DNA from: Maribacter aquivivus
GTDB lineage: Bacteria; Bacteroidota; Bacteroidia; Flavobacteriales; Flavobacteriaceae
Assembly: GCF_900142175.1 (NCBI RefSeq)
Contig: NZ_FQZX01000002.1
Coordinates: forward strand, 477,317-541,316
Direction: 5' to 3'
DNA length: 64,000 nucleotides
This document shows positions 16,784 through 26,392 of this stretch, piece after piece. Every line of letters starts with the position of its first letter. Positions within the stretch are counted from its first letter, which is position 1. The translations under genes and the position numbers were made by a program. Below the pieces are notes generated by a model. It had not been told where the DNA came from, did not search any database, and was given only the letters and a program-made list of their open reading frames with translations.

Positions 16784-18859
16784 TTGAACAAGTCTTATTT
16801 TTACATAATAATACTCTTTCTACTTTGCCTCAGTTGTTCAAAAACAAAACCTGAAAAGGTAATTCAAGAAACATATACAACTATAGACAGTATCTCAGTC
16901 TGGGCATCTGAAAGCAATAAACCTGAAATAAAAAAAGAAGATAAATTAGCCTTACAATTAAAAGCATACAATCTTGCTAAAAATATAGGCAATGACTCTC
17001 TAAAAGCCCTATACTTCTCAAACCTTTCTTACAACCCCAATTTCATAACTGACAGTTTATTATACCGGAAAGTAAATGAACAAGCCAAATTGCTCAATAA
17101 GAGCATTAAAGATTCCTCTGCTCTTGGTAATGCCTATTGGGATTTGGCATTTTTTTTTGAAAGATATAATGTTAAGGATAGTGCCTTTTACAATTATTCA
17201 GAAGCACTAGATATTTTTAATTCCATTAATGATAAATCTAGCACTGGACAAATGTATTTGTACATGGCAGTCATTCAAATGAAAATTAAAGATTACATAG
17301 GTAGCGAAGCAAACACCGTAAAAGCCATAGAATATTTTAAATCAATTGATGACAACAAAAAATTGTCTGATAGTTATAATCTTTTAGGTATCGTTTTAAA
17401 CGATTTAGAAGAATATGAAAAATCACTTTCGTATTACAATGAAGCTTTATATTATCTAAAAAAGACCCCCAATTTCAATATTAGAGAAGCGACTCTCATA
17501 AATAACATTGGAGTAATCTATAGAGACAACGAACAGTACCTATTAGCAATTGAAAATTTTGAAAATGTTTTAGGCACCAATAACTTATTTGTAAAAAACC
17601 CCAACCTATACGCCAAGGCATTAAGTAACCTTGCAACTTCTAAATTATATAATAAGGACACTATTGATGTTGAAAATCTTTTCATCAAAGCAATTGAAAT
17701 TAAGCAGAAAGAAAATGACCTTGGTAGTTTGGCCTCAAGTTATTACAATTATGCAGAATATAAAGCTTACGCTAAAGACACTTTAAATGCTATAATCAAG
17801 GGCAAAGAATCTGAAAGGTTGGCATACGCAGGAAATTCAAATGAGCAGCTTTTAAAAATATGGCCATATTTAGCGGTTTTAGAAAAGGAAAATGCTACAG
17901 AATATTTCAAAAAATTTACTGCACTTAACGATAGTCTACAAAAAGAAGACCGTAAGCAGCAAAATAAATTTGCTCGAATACGCTTTGAGACCGATGAATT
18001 TATAGCTGAAAATATAGAGCTAGAAAGTGAGAAAGAAGTACTCTCAAAACAAAAGCAAATTTGGATAGGTATTGCCACCGGATTCTTTTTACTTGGTCTT
18101 TCTGTCTACATCATTATCAATCAGCGTGCAAAAAATCAAAAACTTAGGTTTGACCAACAGCAACAAGCAAACAACCAAGAGATTTTCAACCTAATGTTAA
18201 TGCAAAAGCAAAAAGTTGATGAAGTAAAACGACTTGAACAAAAACGAATTTCAGAAGAATTACATGATGGTGTTCTTGGTAAAATGCTTGGTGCCCGTAT
18301 GATATTGACAGGCTTAAATAAGCGTGCTACGGATGAAGCCATTCAAGAAAAATCTAAAGCACTTGGTTCTTTACAAGAAATTGAGAATGAAATACGATCT
18401 ATATCTCACGAGCTAAGCCATAGTGCTTATCAAAAAATAAACAACTTTACTGATTCTGTTGAAACCCTTCTTGCCAACAATAAAAATGCAAACATTAAAA
18501 CTATCTTTCATTTTAACGAAGATGAAAATTGGGATAGCTTAGCTGGCGATATCAAAATAAATGTGTATCGGATCATACAAGAAACGTTTCAAAACGCTAT
18601 TAAACACTCTAAATGCACATACTTTGAAGTTACCTTCTATAGAAACGACGATCAATTCAATGTTATCATGAGCGATAATGGAATTGGCTATAATATAAAT
18701 AAAGGTAAAAAAGGTATTGGTATTAGAAATATTACCTCTAGAATGGATAAACTAAAAGGAACCTTTCATATAGATTCTACTGAAGGGCAAGGCACTACGA
18801 TTTCACTTAATATTCCGGTAAATCTAAAGATTAAAATAAGTACCAATAATAATACCTAA
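16784..18859 (+). CDS. TPR-containing sensor histidine kinase (HisKA_3 type), probable lipoprotein
   Basis: 691 residues from TTG 16784. The frame extends back to 16640, but that would cross the peptide gene and its terminator. The TTG gives a lipoprotein signal (hydrophobic segment then CLSCSK, Cys18). Residues about 60-400 form TPR repeats (SDSYNLLGIVLNDLEEYEKS; TLINNIGVIYRDNEQYLLA). A transmembrane helix at about 426-446 and a short coiled coil follow. Then comes the NarX/DesK-type dimerisation box RISEELHDGVLGKM with the phospho-acceptor His494, and an ATPase domain (N box IIQETFQNAIKH; DNGIGY; GIGIRNITSRM). The sensor part is extracytoplasmic, and the response regulator is encoded 39 bases downstream. 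Confidence 0.9.
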   Translation: MNKSYFYIIILFLLCLSCSKTKPEKVIQETYTTIDSISVWASESNKPEIKKEDKLALQLKAYNLAKNIGNDSLKALYFSNLSYNPNFITDSLLYRKVNEQAKLLNKSIKDSSALGNAYWDLAFFFERYNVKDSAFYNYSEALDIFNSINDKSSTGQMYLYMAVIQMKIKDYIGSEANTVKAIEYFKSIDDNKKLSDSYNLLGIVLNDLEEYEKSLSYYNEALYYLKKTPNFNIREATLINNIGVIYRDNEQYLLAIENFENVLGTNNLFVKNPNLYAKALSNLATSKLYNKDTIDVENLFIKAIEIKQKENDLGSLASSYYNYAEYKAYAKDTLNAIIKGKESERLAYAGNSNEQLLKIWPYLAVLEKENATEYFKKFTALNDSLQKEDRKQQNKFARIRFETDEFIAENIELESEKEVLSKQKQIWIGIATGFFLLGLSVYIIINQRAKNQKLRFDQQQQANNQEIFNLMLMQKQKVDEVKRLEQKRISEELHDGVLGKMLGARMILTGLNKRATDEAIQEKSKALGSLQEIENEIRSISHELSHSAYQKINNFTDSVETLLANNKNANIKTIFHFNEDENWDSLAGDIKINVYRIIQETFQNAIKHSKCTYFEVTFYRNDDQFNVIMSDNGIGYNINKGKKGIGIRNITSRMDKLKGTFHIDSTEGQGTTISLNIPVNLKIKISTNNNT

Positions 18860-18898
18860 TATAAAAACGTTTAGTAAATTACAATAGAATCGTAATTT

Positions 18899-19567
18899 AT
18901 GAACACTGTACGAATTTTAGCGGTAGATGATCACGAAATGACTGCTCTTGGATATAAATATATTCTTGAGGATTCTGAGTTTGCAGACTTTAATGTAAAG
19001 GTAGAAATTGCTACTAGTTTTGAAAAAGGCAAAACTAAGATTGAAACTTCAAAACGAGCCGTACCTTATGATGTTATTTTATTAGATATTCAATTATTCT
19101 CTCCAGAATCTAAAGACCCTAGAACAGGTATTGATTTAGGCATTGTAGCAAGAAATGAAGTGCCTAATTCAAAGGTGGTATTCATGTCTTCTTACAGTGA
19201 CAATTATAGAATAAACAACATTTTCAAAACCGTAAACCCAGACGGGTATATGGTTAAATCTGAAATAGATGAAATGTCTCTTAAAACAATGGTAGAAACT
19301 ATTGTAAATGAATCTCCATATTACACTGCCAGCGCGCTATCTGCAATACGTCGTAGAATGTCTACCAATATCGTTATTGATGAGCAAGATCAGAAGATTT
19401 TATATCATCTATCTCAAGGAATACACACAAGAGACATTGCCCCATTAATTGGCTCTGCAAACACTACTGTAGAAGCAAGAAAACGGCAACTAAAAGCTTT
19501 ATTCGATGTTAAAAATGGTAATGACCTTGCCTTGATAAATGAAGCTAAAACGCGAGGTTTCTTATAA
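18899..19567 (+). CDS. NarL/LuxR-type response regulator
   Basis: 222 residues. The receiver is canonical: acidic pair D10/D11 (AVDDHE), phospho-acceptor D63 (LLDIQ), Ser97/98 and K120 (MVKSE). The C-terminal ~65 residues are an HTH of GerE/LuxR topology (ILYHLSQGIHTRDIAPLIG then TTVEARKRQLKALF), but without the usual LTxRE opening, so it is divergent. It is the evident cognate regulator of the upstream HisKA_3 kinase (39-base gap). Target genes are unknown. The peptide and LytTR genes next door are natural candidates. Confidence 0.92.
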   Translation: MNTVRILAVDDHEMTALGYKYILEDSEFADFNVKVEIATSFEKGKTKIETSKRAVPYDVILLDIQLFSPESKDPRTGIDLGIVARNEVPNSKVVFMSSYSDNYRINNIFKTVNPDGYMVKSEIDEMSLKTMVETIVNESPYYTASALSAIRRRMSTNIVIDEQDQKILYHLSQGIHTRDIAPLIGSANTTVEARKRQLKALFDVKNGNDLALINEAKTRGFL

Positions 19568-19723
19568 CAGACATCAAAATTACAACTTACTGAATATCAT
19601 GTGTTTATGATTTTTTAGATGATTTTATCATAATATCCTCCGAAATTCTAAGGTTTTCCTAAGTCAAATTGCAAAGTGAGAAAAGTATCTTTATGTAAAA
19701 GAATGCTATAAATTTCTACCTTT

Positions 19724-20362
19724 ATGCCCTTTAACTACGAAAATTTTATTAATAATTCAAAACTAGAATATACTAAAGAAATTTCTGGTATCGATGAATT
19801 TCTAAGCGCTATTGGTTTTCATTATTTTTCTAATGTAAAGCTTAACAACCAGCATATTACCTTTAATTCTATCAGTTTAGTTTTAGAAGTTTCATGTAAT
19901 TTAGATTTACTTGAATTACTTGCTCACTTTAATACAGGTAGATGGGGAAATAGCGGAAAAGAAGATTCTCCCTTACATATAGCTTTAGAGACTCTTGATA
20001 CAAAAAATCAATATAACATAGATATTGAAGAGTTTACACTATTCTTAAACGACACTAGTATTGTTATAAAAAGAATTTATGACAGGAGTATATCAACGCA
20101 ATTAAATGATATTTTAAAACAAATAGCATTTAATTATGTGTTTTTAACAAGAGGGCTTACTCAAAAGCCTTACGAAATATTTGTTCCCATATTTGAAGAT
20201 TATATCGAGAATATTGAAGCAGATGATGAGCAATTAAATATGGCTCCAAAATCTTATTCAGAATTTTGGGGAATTTACTTAGATAAAGATGATGAGGCTT
20301 CTATTTACGACGTAAATAAGAATACTTATGTTAGTGGTGATTTAGAGTTTTTATCAGAATAA
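19724..20362 (+). CDS. Conserved protein of unknown function (212 aa)
   Basis: No family recognised. The protein is acidic, with no signal peptide or membrane helix, and mixed alpha/beta by eye. Aromatic-rich segments include GFHYFSNVKLNNQHITF, LLAHFNTGRWGNSG and YSEFWGIYLDKDD. It starts at ATG 19724 after a 157-base gap from the response regulator. Being on the same strand it could be part of that locus, but an independent promoter is as likely. Its stop codon is embedded in a long perfect hairpin shared with the convergent glyA gene. Confidence 0.65.
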   Translation: MPFNYENFINNSKLEYTKEISGIDEFLSAIGFHYFSNVKLNNQHITFNSISLVLEVSCNLDLLELLAHFNTGRWGNSGKEDSPLHIALETLDTKNQYNIDIEEFTLFLNDTSIVIKRIYDRSISTQLNDILKQIAFNYVFLTRGLTQKPYEIFVPIFEDYIENIEADDEQLNMAPKSYSEFWGIYLDKDDEASIYDVNKNTYVSGDLEFLSE

Positions 20363-20372
20363 AAACTCTAAA
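20341..20372. terminator. Hairpin with 13-base arms over the stop codon, probable bidirectional terminator
   Basis: Perfect arms TTTAGAGTTTTTA (20341-20353) and its complement (20360-20372) around a 6-base loop. The stop codon of the 212-residue protein is inside the right arm. A and T runs within the arms could serve termination in both directions between convergent genes. Confidence 0.55.
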
Positions 20373-20390
20373 TCAATTACTAACTTTTAG

Positions 20391-21665
20391 TTATGCATTA
20401 AAAATTGGTCTTGTATTCATCATTGCATTAACCTTCTCTTTCACTTCTTTTATAATAGTTTCATTTTCAGGATTTGTAATTACCTGATCAATAAAATCTA
20501 CCACTTTTTCCATATCGCTTTCAACTAAACCTCTTGTGGTTATTGCTGCTGTTCCAAAACGAATACCAGAAGTTACAAATGGCGATTTATCATCAAATGG
20601 CACCATATTTTTGTTTGCTGTAATATCTGCTAAAACCAATGCTTTCTCAGCATCTTTACCAGAAATGTCTTTATTTCTAAGATCTATAAGCATCATGTGA
20701 TTATCCGTACCGTCAGAAATGATATTGTAACCTCGTTGTACAAAAGATTTAGCCATGGCATCGGCATTTGTTTTTACCTGAGCTATATACGTTGCGTATG
20801 ACTCTGTTAATGCTTCACCAAAAGCTATTGCCTTACCAGCGATAACATGTTCTAATGGACCACCTTGATTTCCTGGAAAAACAGCTAAGTCTAATAAAGC
20901 AGACATCTTTCTAAGATTTCCATTTTTAAGTTTGATACCAAACGGATTTTCAAAATCAGTGCCCATTAATATTAAACCTCCCCTTGGACCTCTTAATGTT
21001 TTATGTGTTGTTGTAGTAACGATATGACAATGAGGAATTGGGTTATTCAACAATCCTTTCGCAATTAATCCTGCTGGGTGAGAAATATCAGCAAGCAAAA
21101 TAGCATTCACACTATCTGCAATCTTACGAAAACGTTCAAAATCCATATCTCTAGAATATGCAGAAGCACCAGCTATAATAAGCTTTGGCTGTTCTTTTGT
21201 AGCTACTTCTTGAATTTTATCATAATCTAACCTTCCAGTTTCTTTATCTACCCCGTAAAATACAGGATTATATAATCTACCTGAAAAATTAACAGGAGAA
21301 CCATGTGTTAGGTGACCACCATGAGATAAATCAAATCCTAAAATTTTATCACCCGGGTGTAAACATGCGTGATATACAGCTGCATTAGCTTGAGAACCTG
21401 AATGAGGCTGCACATTTGCATATGCCGCACCAAATAGCTCTTTTGCTCTATCAATAGCCAACTGTTCTACTTTATCTACTACTTCGCAACCGCCGTAATA
21501 TCTTTTACCAGGATACCCTTCAGCATACTTATTTGTAAGTACTGAGCCTTGAGCTTCCATTACCTGAGGACTAGTAAAATTTTCAGAGGCAATTAATTCA
21601 ATGCCATTGATTTGACGTTGTCTCTCTTCTTCAATTAAATTAAAAATAGTAGTGTCGCGTTGCAT
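20391..21665 (-). CDS. glyA: Serine hydroxymethyltransferase
   Basis: A PLP enzyme interconverting serine plus tetrahydrofolate with glycine plus methylene-THF, the main source of one-carbon units. 424 residues, the usual bacterial length. Landmarks are IELIASENF near the N-terminus, [15 protein letters not shown] (substrate loop), [31 protein letters not shown], and the PLP Lys in [14 protein letters not shown] near 224. Monocistronic, with a TATTTTTG promoter upstream and a hairpin beyond its 3' end. No glycine riboswitch is visible in the short leader. Confidence 0.97.
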   Translation of the reverse strand: MQRDTTIFNLIEEERQRQINGIELIASENFTSPQVMEAQGSVLTNKYAEGYPGKRYYGGCEVVDKVEQLAIDRAKELFGAAYANVQPHSGSQANAAVYHACLHPGDKILGFDLSHGGHLTHGSPVNFSGRLYNPVFYGVDKETGRLDYDKIQEVATKEQPKLIIAGASAYSRDMDFERFRKIADSVNAILLADISHPAGLIAKGLLNNPIPHCHIVTTTTHKTLRGPRGGLILMGTDFENPFGIKLKNGNLRKMSALLDLAVFPGNQGGPLEHVIAGKAIAFGEALTESYATYIAQVKTNADAMAKSFVQRGYNIISDGTDNHMMLIDLRNKDISGKDAEKALVLADITANKNMVPFDDKSPFVTSGIRFGTAAITTRGLVESDMEKVVDFIDQVITNPENETIIKEVKEKVNAMMNTRPIFNA

Positions 21666-21690
21666 GATGATATTTCTTTTAAATCAGCTG

Positions 21691-21698
21691 CAAAAATA
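21691..21698 (-). promoter_or_regulatory. Flavobacterial -10 box for glyA
   Basis: TATTTTTG on the minus strand, exact TAnnTTTG, about 25 bases before the glyA ATG. No clear -33 TTG at standard spacing. Confidence 0.55.
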
Positions 21699-21865
21699 CA
21701 AATAGCGTATCTATTGAAATATAAAAAAGAGCACAAACACATAACTTATTTATTAAAATTAGTTAATAACTATACTGTTATAGCTTATTAAATAATAATG
21801 AATTCATGCATCTCATCGAATATATACTATTCATCATCCTATTACGTTTAATATTAACCCTTTTG

Positions 21866-21881
21866 TGGCACGGCTGTTGAA
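21866..21881 (+). promoter_or_regulatory. Sigma-54-like (-24/-12) promoter
   Basis: TGGCAC (21866-21871), a 5-base spacer, TTGAA (21877-21881). This matches the RpoN consensus TGGCAC-N5-TTGCW except for GA instead of GC at -12. The GG-to-GA spacing is the required 12 bases. The predicted start near 21892 leaves a ~20-base leader before the lipoprotein ATG. No TAnnTTTG box competes in this gap. Confidence 0.5.
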
Positions 21882-21911
21882 TAGCTATTATAAATCATAA
21901 AAATAATAGAC

Positions 21912-23096
21912 ATGAAAAAATTTCTACTATTTAGTTTTATCGGTATACTACTTTCTTGTAGTGGTGTAAAAAAAACACAGGAAGCTCTGAACTCTGGTAA
22001 TTACGAGGCTGCAATTAATAAAGCAGTTATGAATATTGCAGAGAATAAGAACAAAAAAAGTAATCAGCAATATATAGTTCTTCTTGAAGAAGGGTATAAA
22101 AAAAATACCGAAAGAGAACTGCAACATATTAAATTCCTTAAAAAGGATGGTAATGCTGCAAACTATGAAGAGATTTTTAATGCCTACGGTAGATTAAAAT
22201 CTATTCAAGAACGAATTCGACCTTTACTTCCTTTACAAATTCAAGATGAGGGCAGAAGAGCACAATTCAACTTTAAAAATTATGATGATGATATTATTGC
22301 CGCAAAATCTAAATTATCTGAGTTTTTATATAACAAGGCAAATGCACTTTTAACTGACGCTAACTATAAAGCTGATTTTAGAAACGCGTACAATGATTTA
22401 AATTATTTACAGGAAATAAATCCAAACTATAAAGATGTAATCTCTAAAATAGATGAAGCATATCAAAAAGGATTAGATTATGTTATTGTTGATATGACAA
22501 ATAATACAAATCAGATTATACCAAAAAGGCTAGAAGATGAGCTTTTAAATTTGAATACATACGGCCTAAACTCTAACTGGACGGAATACCATACGAACAG
22601 ACTACACAATCAAGTGTATGATTATCAAATGGAAGTTTCTTTTCAAGACATAAACATCTCACCTGAACAAATTAGGGAGAAACAAATAAGCAAAGAAAGA
22701 CAAATTAAAGATGGATATACTTTTGTAGAAGACCGCAATGGCAATGTAGTTTCTGACAGTTTAGGTAATAGCATTAAAGTTGATAAATTCAAAACAGTAC
22801 GTTGTAATTTTTACCAGTTTACACAGTTTAAAAGTGCACAGGTTACTGGGGTTGTAAATTTTATTGATCTAAAGAAACAACAAAAAATAAATCAATATCC
22901 ATTAACAAGTCAATTCGTATTCGAACATATTTATGCTAATTATGATGGTGATAAAAGAGCGCTAGATAATGACTTGGTTTCTCTTTTACAACTTGCAAGA
23001 GTACCATTTCCCAGCAATGAACAAATGGTTTATGATGCCGGTGAAGATTTAAAAAATAATCTTAAAAATATCTTGAACAATCAAAGTTTCAATTAA
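21912..23096 (+). CDS. Lipoprotein of unknown function with TPR-like helices
   Basis: 394 residues. Lipoprotein signal with lipobox LLSCSG (Cys16). The mature N-terminus has helix pairs resembling TPR (TQEALNSGNYEAAINKAV), and the middle is helical and rich in charged residues. The C-terminal half is beta-like (VRCNFYQFTQFKSAQVTGVV; FVFEHIYANYDGD). No catalytic motif. The family is not one I can name. The sigma-54-like promoter would place it under an enhancer-binding protein, implying condition-specific expression. Monocistronic, ended by a strong terminator. Confidence 0.75.
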   Translation: MKKFLLFSFIGILLSCSGVKKTQEALNSGNYEAAINKAVMNIAENKNKKSNQQYIVLLEEGYKKNTERELQHIKFLKKDGNAANYEEIFNAYGRLKSIQERIRPLLPLQIQDEGRRAQFNFKNYDDDIIAAKSKLSEFLYNKANALLTDANYKADFRNAYNDLNYLQEINPNYKDVISKIDEAYQKGLDYVIVDMTNNTNQIIPKRLEDELLNLNTYGLNSNWTEYHTNRLHNQVYDYQMEVSFQDINISPEQIREKQISKERQIKDGYTFVEDRNGNVVSDSLGNSIKVDKFKTVRCNFYQFTQFKSAQVTGVVNFIDLKKQQKINQYPLTSQFVFEHIYANYDGDKRALDNDLVSLLQLARVPFPSNEQMVYDAGEDLKNNLKNILNNQSFN

Positions 23097-23128
23097 AAAA
23101 AAGCCCCGTAATTACGGGGCTTTTTTTA
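23095..23128. terminator. Bidirectional intrinsic terminator
   Basis: GC-rich arms GCCCCGTA/TACGGGGC within 23103-23120, with an A-run before and a T-run after. Placed between the convergent lipoprotein and ytxJ genes. Confidence 0.92.
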
Positions 23129-23521
23129 TATGTATTGTTCTAGCTTAATATTAGATATTGCGTTGTGCGAATCATGCATTACCACTACCCCATTCTTTAC
23201 TATTAATAACTGAGGAGATTGATGCATTACACCAAACTCAGAAGCAACAGCATTAGAAACATCTCTATTTGCCAACAAATCTAAAAAGTAAAGATCCATT
23301 TGCCCCTCTTCTAGCCCGTAACTAATTTTAAACATATTCAACACCATTCTACTTATTCCACAAGATGTGGAATGTTTGAATATCACTTGTGGTCTACTAC
23401 TAGACACTTCTTTAATATCTTTCAATTGAGCTACGGAGTTTAGAGGTATCCACGGTATACCTGATGATTTTTTTTCATCACCACTGTTAGAACCTCCAAA
23501 TAAACCACCAAATATTCCCAT
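23126..23521 (-). CDS. ytxJ: Bacillithiol-system monothiol redox protein (YtxJ family)
   Basis: 131 residues, thioredoxin-like fold. The signature is FKHSTSCGISRMVLNMF, with a single Cys in the TSCxIS motif of YtxJ, proposed to act on bacillithiol-mixed disulfides (bacilliredoxin-like) in the cytoplasm. Later segments VASEFGVMHQSPQLLIVKNG supply the cis-Pro loop. The glycine/serine-rich start (GIFGGLFGGSNSGDEKK) is typical of flavobacterial members. Its presence suggests the organism makes bacillithiol, although no bsh gene is in this window. Monocistronic. Confidence 0.88.
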   Translation of the reverse strand: MGIFGGLFGGSNSGDEKKSSGIPWIPLNSVAQLKDIKEVSSSRPQVIFKHSTSCGISRMVLNMFKISYGLEEGQMDLYFLDLLANRDVSNAVASEFGVMHQSPQLLIVKNGVVVMHDSHNAISNIKLEQYI

Positions 23522-23561
23522 AAAATTCTTAATTTAATATAGTCATTTCAACACAACCAAA

Positions 23562-23576
23562 CTGACTAAATGTCAG
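23562..23576. promoter_or_regulatory. Inverted repeat upstream of clpB, possible heat-shock operator
   Basis: Arms CTGAC and GTCAG with a 5-base spacer, about 104 bases before the clpB ATG, in the gap between the divergent ytxJ and clpB genes. No CIRCE (TTAGCACTC) or E. coli sigma-32 site is present. Role inferred only from position. Confidence 0.35.
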
Positions 23577-23679
23577 CATATTTTTAAGATTTTCAGCCAT
23601 TTTGTCCTGAAAACCTAATTGGTAAGATTGTTGAATATTAGCTATCAAAAGTATTACAATTAACTAAAACCTAAAGAAT

Positions 23680-26280
23680 ATGAATATAAATAATTTCACA
23701 ATAAAATCACAGGAGGCTATTCAACAAGCCCAGCTGATTGCCCAAAATAACGGACATCAGCAAATTGAAAACGAACACTTATTTAAAGCACTTACCGAAG
23801 TTGAAGAAAATGTAATGCCCTTTTTAATTAAAAAGCTTGGGATTAATTTTTCACTAGTTCAACAAATTTTAGAAAAAGAACTTTTAAGCTTTCCTAAAGT
23901 TGAAGGCGGTGACTTACTATTTTCTAGAGAAGCTAGTAAGACTTTAAACGAAGCCAGTATCATCGCCAAAAAGATGGAAGATGAATATGTTTCAATAGAG
24001 CATTTATTTTTAGCCATCTTAAAATCCAAAAGCAAGATAGCACAGATCCTAAAAGACCAAGGTGCAACCGAGAAAGATTTAATGGCTGCGATAGATGAAT
24101 TGCGCAATGGCGATAAGGTTACCTCACAAAGTGCCGAAGACAATTATAACTCACTTAATAAGTATGCCAAAAACCTAAATGAATTAGCAGATAGCGGTAA
24201 ACTAGATCCTGTAATTGGGCGTGATGAAGAAATACGTAGAATTCTACAAATTTTATCAAGACGTACTAAAAACAATCCTATTCTTGTAGGTGAGCCTGGC
24301 GTGGGTAAAACCGCTATAGTTGAGGGCTTAGCGCATAGAATTATACAGGGCGATATTCCTGAAAACCTAAAGGATAAAGTAATTTACTCTTTAGACATGG
24401 GAGCATTAATTGCCGGCGCCAAATATAAAGGTGAATTTGAAGAGCGACTAAAAGCCGTTATAAAAGAAGTTGTCAGTGCTGATGGTAATATCATATTATT
24501 CATTGATGAAATACACACTCTTATTGGTGCAGGTGGCGGACAAGGTGCTATGGATGCCGCTAATATTCTAAAACCAGCTCTTGCAAGAGGTGAGTTAAGA
24601 TCTATTGGCGCAACTACTTTAGATGAATATCAAAAGTATTTTGAAAAAGATAAAGCTCTTGAAAGAAGATTTCAAAAGGTGGTTGTAGACCAGCCAGATA
24701 CTGAAAGTGCTATTTCCATCCTTAGAGGTATTAAAGAAAAGTATGAAGCTCATCATAAAGTACGTATTAAAGATGAAGCGGTAATTGCTGCTATAGAGTT
24801 ATCACAACGATATATAACCAATAGATTCTTGCCAGACAAGGCTATTGATCTTATGGATGAGGCTGCATCTAAACTTAGAATGGAAATTAATTCTAAACCA
24901 GAAGAGCTTGATGTGCTTGATCGTAAAATAATGCAAATCGAAATTGAAATCGAAGCGATTAAACGTGAAGATGACAAGCAAAAGCTTAAGGTTTTAAATC
25001 TAGATTTAGCCAACATAAAAGAAGAGCGAAATGAAATTTTTGCGCAATGGGAGAGTGAAAAATCTGTAGTTGACAATATTCAACAGACAAAACTCGACAT
25101 TGAAAATTTCAAAGCTGAAGCTGAACGTGCCGAACGAAATGGAGACTATGGCAAAGTAGCAGAAATTAGATACGGTAAAATTAAAGAAGCGCAAGAGAGT
25201 TTAACAAAGCTACAAGATGATTTAGCAGAGCAACAACATGCAGGTACTTTGATTAAAGAGGAAGTTACCAGTGATGATATTGCAGAAGTAGTTGCAAAAT
25301 GGACAGGCATACCTGTTACCAAAATGTTGCAAAGTGAACGCGAAAAGCTATTGAAACTTGAAGAAGTGCTACACAAACGCGTTGTAGGTCAAGAGGAAGC
25401 TATTGAAGCAGTTTCTGATGCTATACGTAGAAGTAGAGCCGGGCTCCAAGATTCTAAAAAACCTATTGGTTCGTTTCTTTTCTTAGGAACTACAGGTGTT
25501 GGTAAAACAGAGCTTGCTAAAACACTGGCATCGTATTTATTCGATGATGAGAATGCTATGACAAGAATAGACATGAGCGAATATCAAGAAAGACATTCGG
25601 TTAGTAGACTTGTAGGTGCACCTCCAGGATATGTTGGTTATGATGAAGGCGGACAATTGACCGAAGCGGTTCGCAGAAGACCTTATTCTGTTGTGCTTTT
25701 AGATGAGATTGAAAAAGCTCACCCAGACACTTTCAATATCTTATTACAAGTATTGGACGAAGGTAGATTGACAGATAACAAAGGTCGCGTTGCAGATTTT
25801 AAGAATACAATTATTATCATGACCAGTAACATGGGTAGCGATATCATTCAAGAAACATTTGAAAACGCAGTAGATGTTGTTAGTGCAGCAGAGACCGCCA
25901 GAGTTGAAGTTCTTGGTCTTTTAAAGAAAACGGTTCGACCTGAGTTTATAAATAGAATCGATGACATTGTAATGTTTACACCTTTGACTAAAGATAACAT
26001 CAAAGAAATTGTAAGACTACAATTGGAAAGTTTAAAGAAAATGTTAGACAAACAACAAATTACCTTAGACGCCACCGAAGAGGCTATCGATTACTTGGCA
26101 GAGAAAGGTTACGACCCTCAATTTGGCGCAAGACCAGTAAAAAGAACTATTCAGAAAGAAGTTCTAAACAACATGTCTAAAGCACTACTAAGTGGTGACA
26201 TTAAAGCTGACAGCGTTGTTTTACTTGATGCCTTTGATAATAGTTTAGTCTTTAGAAATCAAGAGGAAATTACAGTCTAA
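23680..26280 (+). CDS. clpB: ATP-dependent disaggregase ClpB
   Basis: A Hsp100 ring ATPase that, with DnaK, threads and rescues aggregated proteins. 866 residues, full length. Domains in order: two Clp_N repeats (1-~145), NBD1 with Walker A GEPGVGKT (about 205) and Walker [12 protein letters not shown], the long M-domain coiled coil (about 410-525) that separates ClpB from ClpA, and NBD2 with Walker [10 protein letters not shown] (about 603), the [16 protein letters not shown] pore loop, and a C-terminal D2-small domain ([15 protein letters not shown]). No ClpP-binding IGF loop is visible, as expected. Monocistronic, with a terminator after it. Confidence 0.97.
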   Translation: MNINNFTIKSQEAIQQAQLIAQNNGHQQIENEHLFKALTEVEENVMPFLIKKLGINFSLVQQILEKELLSFPKVEGGDLLFSREASKTLNEASIIAKKMEDEYVSIEHLFLAILKSKSKIAQILKDQGATEKDLMAAIDELRNGDKVTSQSAEDNYNSLNKYAKNLNELADSGKLDPVIGRDEEIRRILQILSRRTKNNPILVGEPGVGKTAIVEGLAHRIIQGDIPENLKDKVIYSLDMGALIAGAKYKGEFEERLKAVIKEVVSADGNIILFIDEIHTLIGAGGGQGAMDAANILKPALARGELRSIGATTLDEYQKYFEKDKALERRFQKVVVDQPDTESAISILRGIKEKYEAHHKVRIKDEAVIAAIELSQRYITNRFLPDKAIDLMDEAASKLRMEINSKPEELDVLDRKIMQIEIEIEAIKREDDKQKLKVLNLDLANIKEERNEIFAQWESEKSVVDNIQQTKLDIENFKAEAERAERNGDYGKVAEIRYGKIKEAQESLTKLQDDLAEQQHAGTLIKEEVTSDDIAEVVAKWTGIPVTKMLQSEREKLLKLEEVLHKRVVGQEEAIEAVSDAIRRSRAGLQDSKKPIGSFLFLGTTGVGKTELAKTLASYLFDDENAMTRIDMSEYQERHSVSRLVGAPPGYVGYDEGGQLTEAVRRRPYSVVLLDEIEKAHPDTFNILLQVLDEGRLTDNKGRVADFKNTIIIMTSNMGSDIIQETFENAVDVVSAAETARVEVLGLLKKTVRPEFINRIDDIVMFTPLTKDNIKEIVRLQLESLKKMLDKQQITLDATEEAIDYLAEKGYDPQFGARPVKRTIQKEVLNNMSKALLSGDIKADSVVLLDAFDNSLVFRNQEEITV

Positions 26281-26295
26281 ATTTAATAAAATGAC

Positions 26296-26334
26296 AAAAA
26301 AGCGTTCATATTAAATATATGAACGCTTTTTTTT
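26296..26334 (+). terminator. Intrinsic terminator after clpB
   Basis: Arms AGCGTTCATAT and ATATGAACGCT with a 5-base loop, flanked by an A-run and a T-run of 8. Confidence 0.9.
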
Positions 26335-26338
26335 ATCA

Positions 26339-26360
26339 ACAGTATATACCATACAGTATA
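26339..26360 (+). promoter_or_regulatory. Direct repeat upstream of the TetR gene, possible operator
   Basis: Two copies of ACAGTATA (26339-26346, 26353-26360), 14 bases apart, 33 bases before the regulator ATG. Position suits autoregulation. TetR proteins normally bind palindromes, so this is tentative. Confidence 0.3.
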
Positions 26361-26392
26361 GATTATTTATATTCGCATTAAAACAGTCTATT

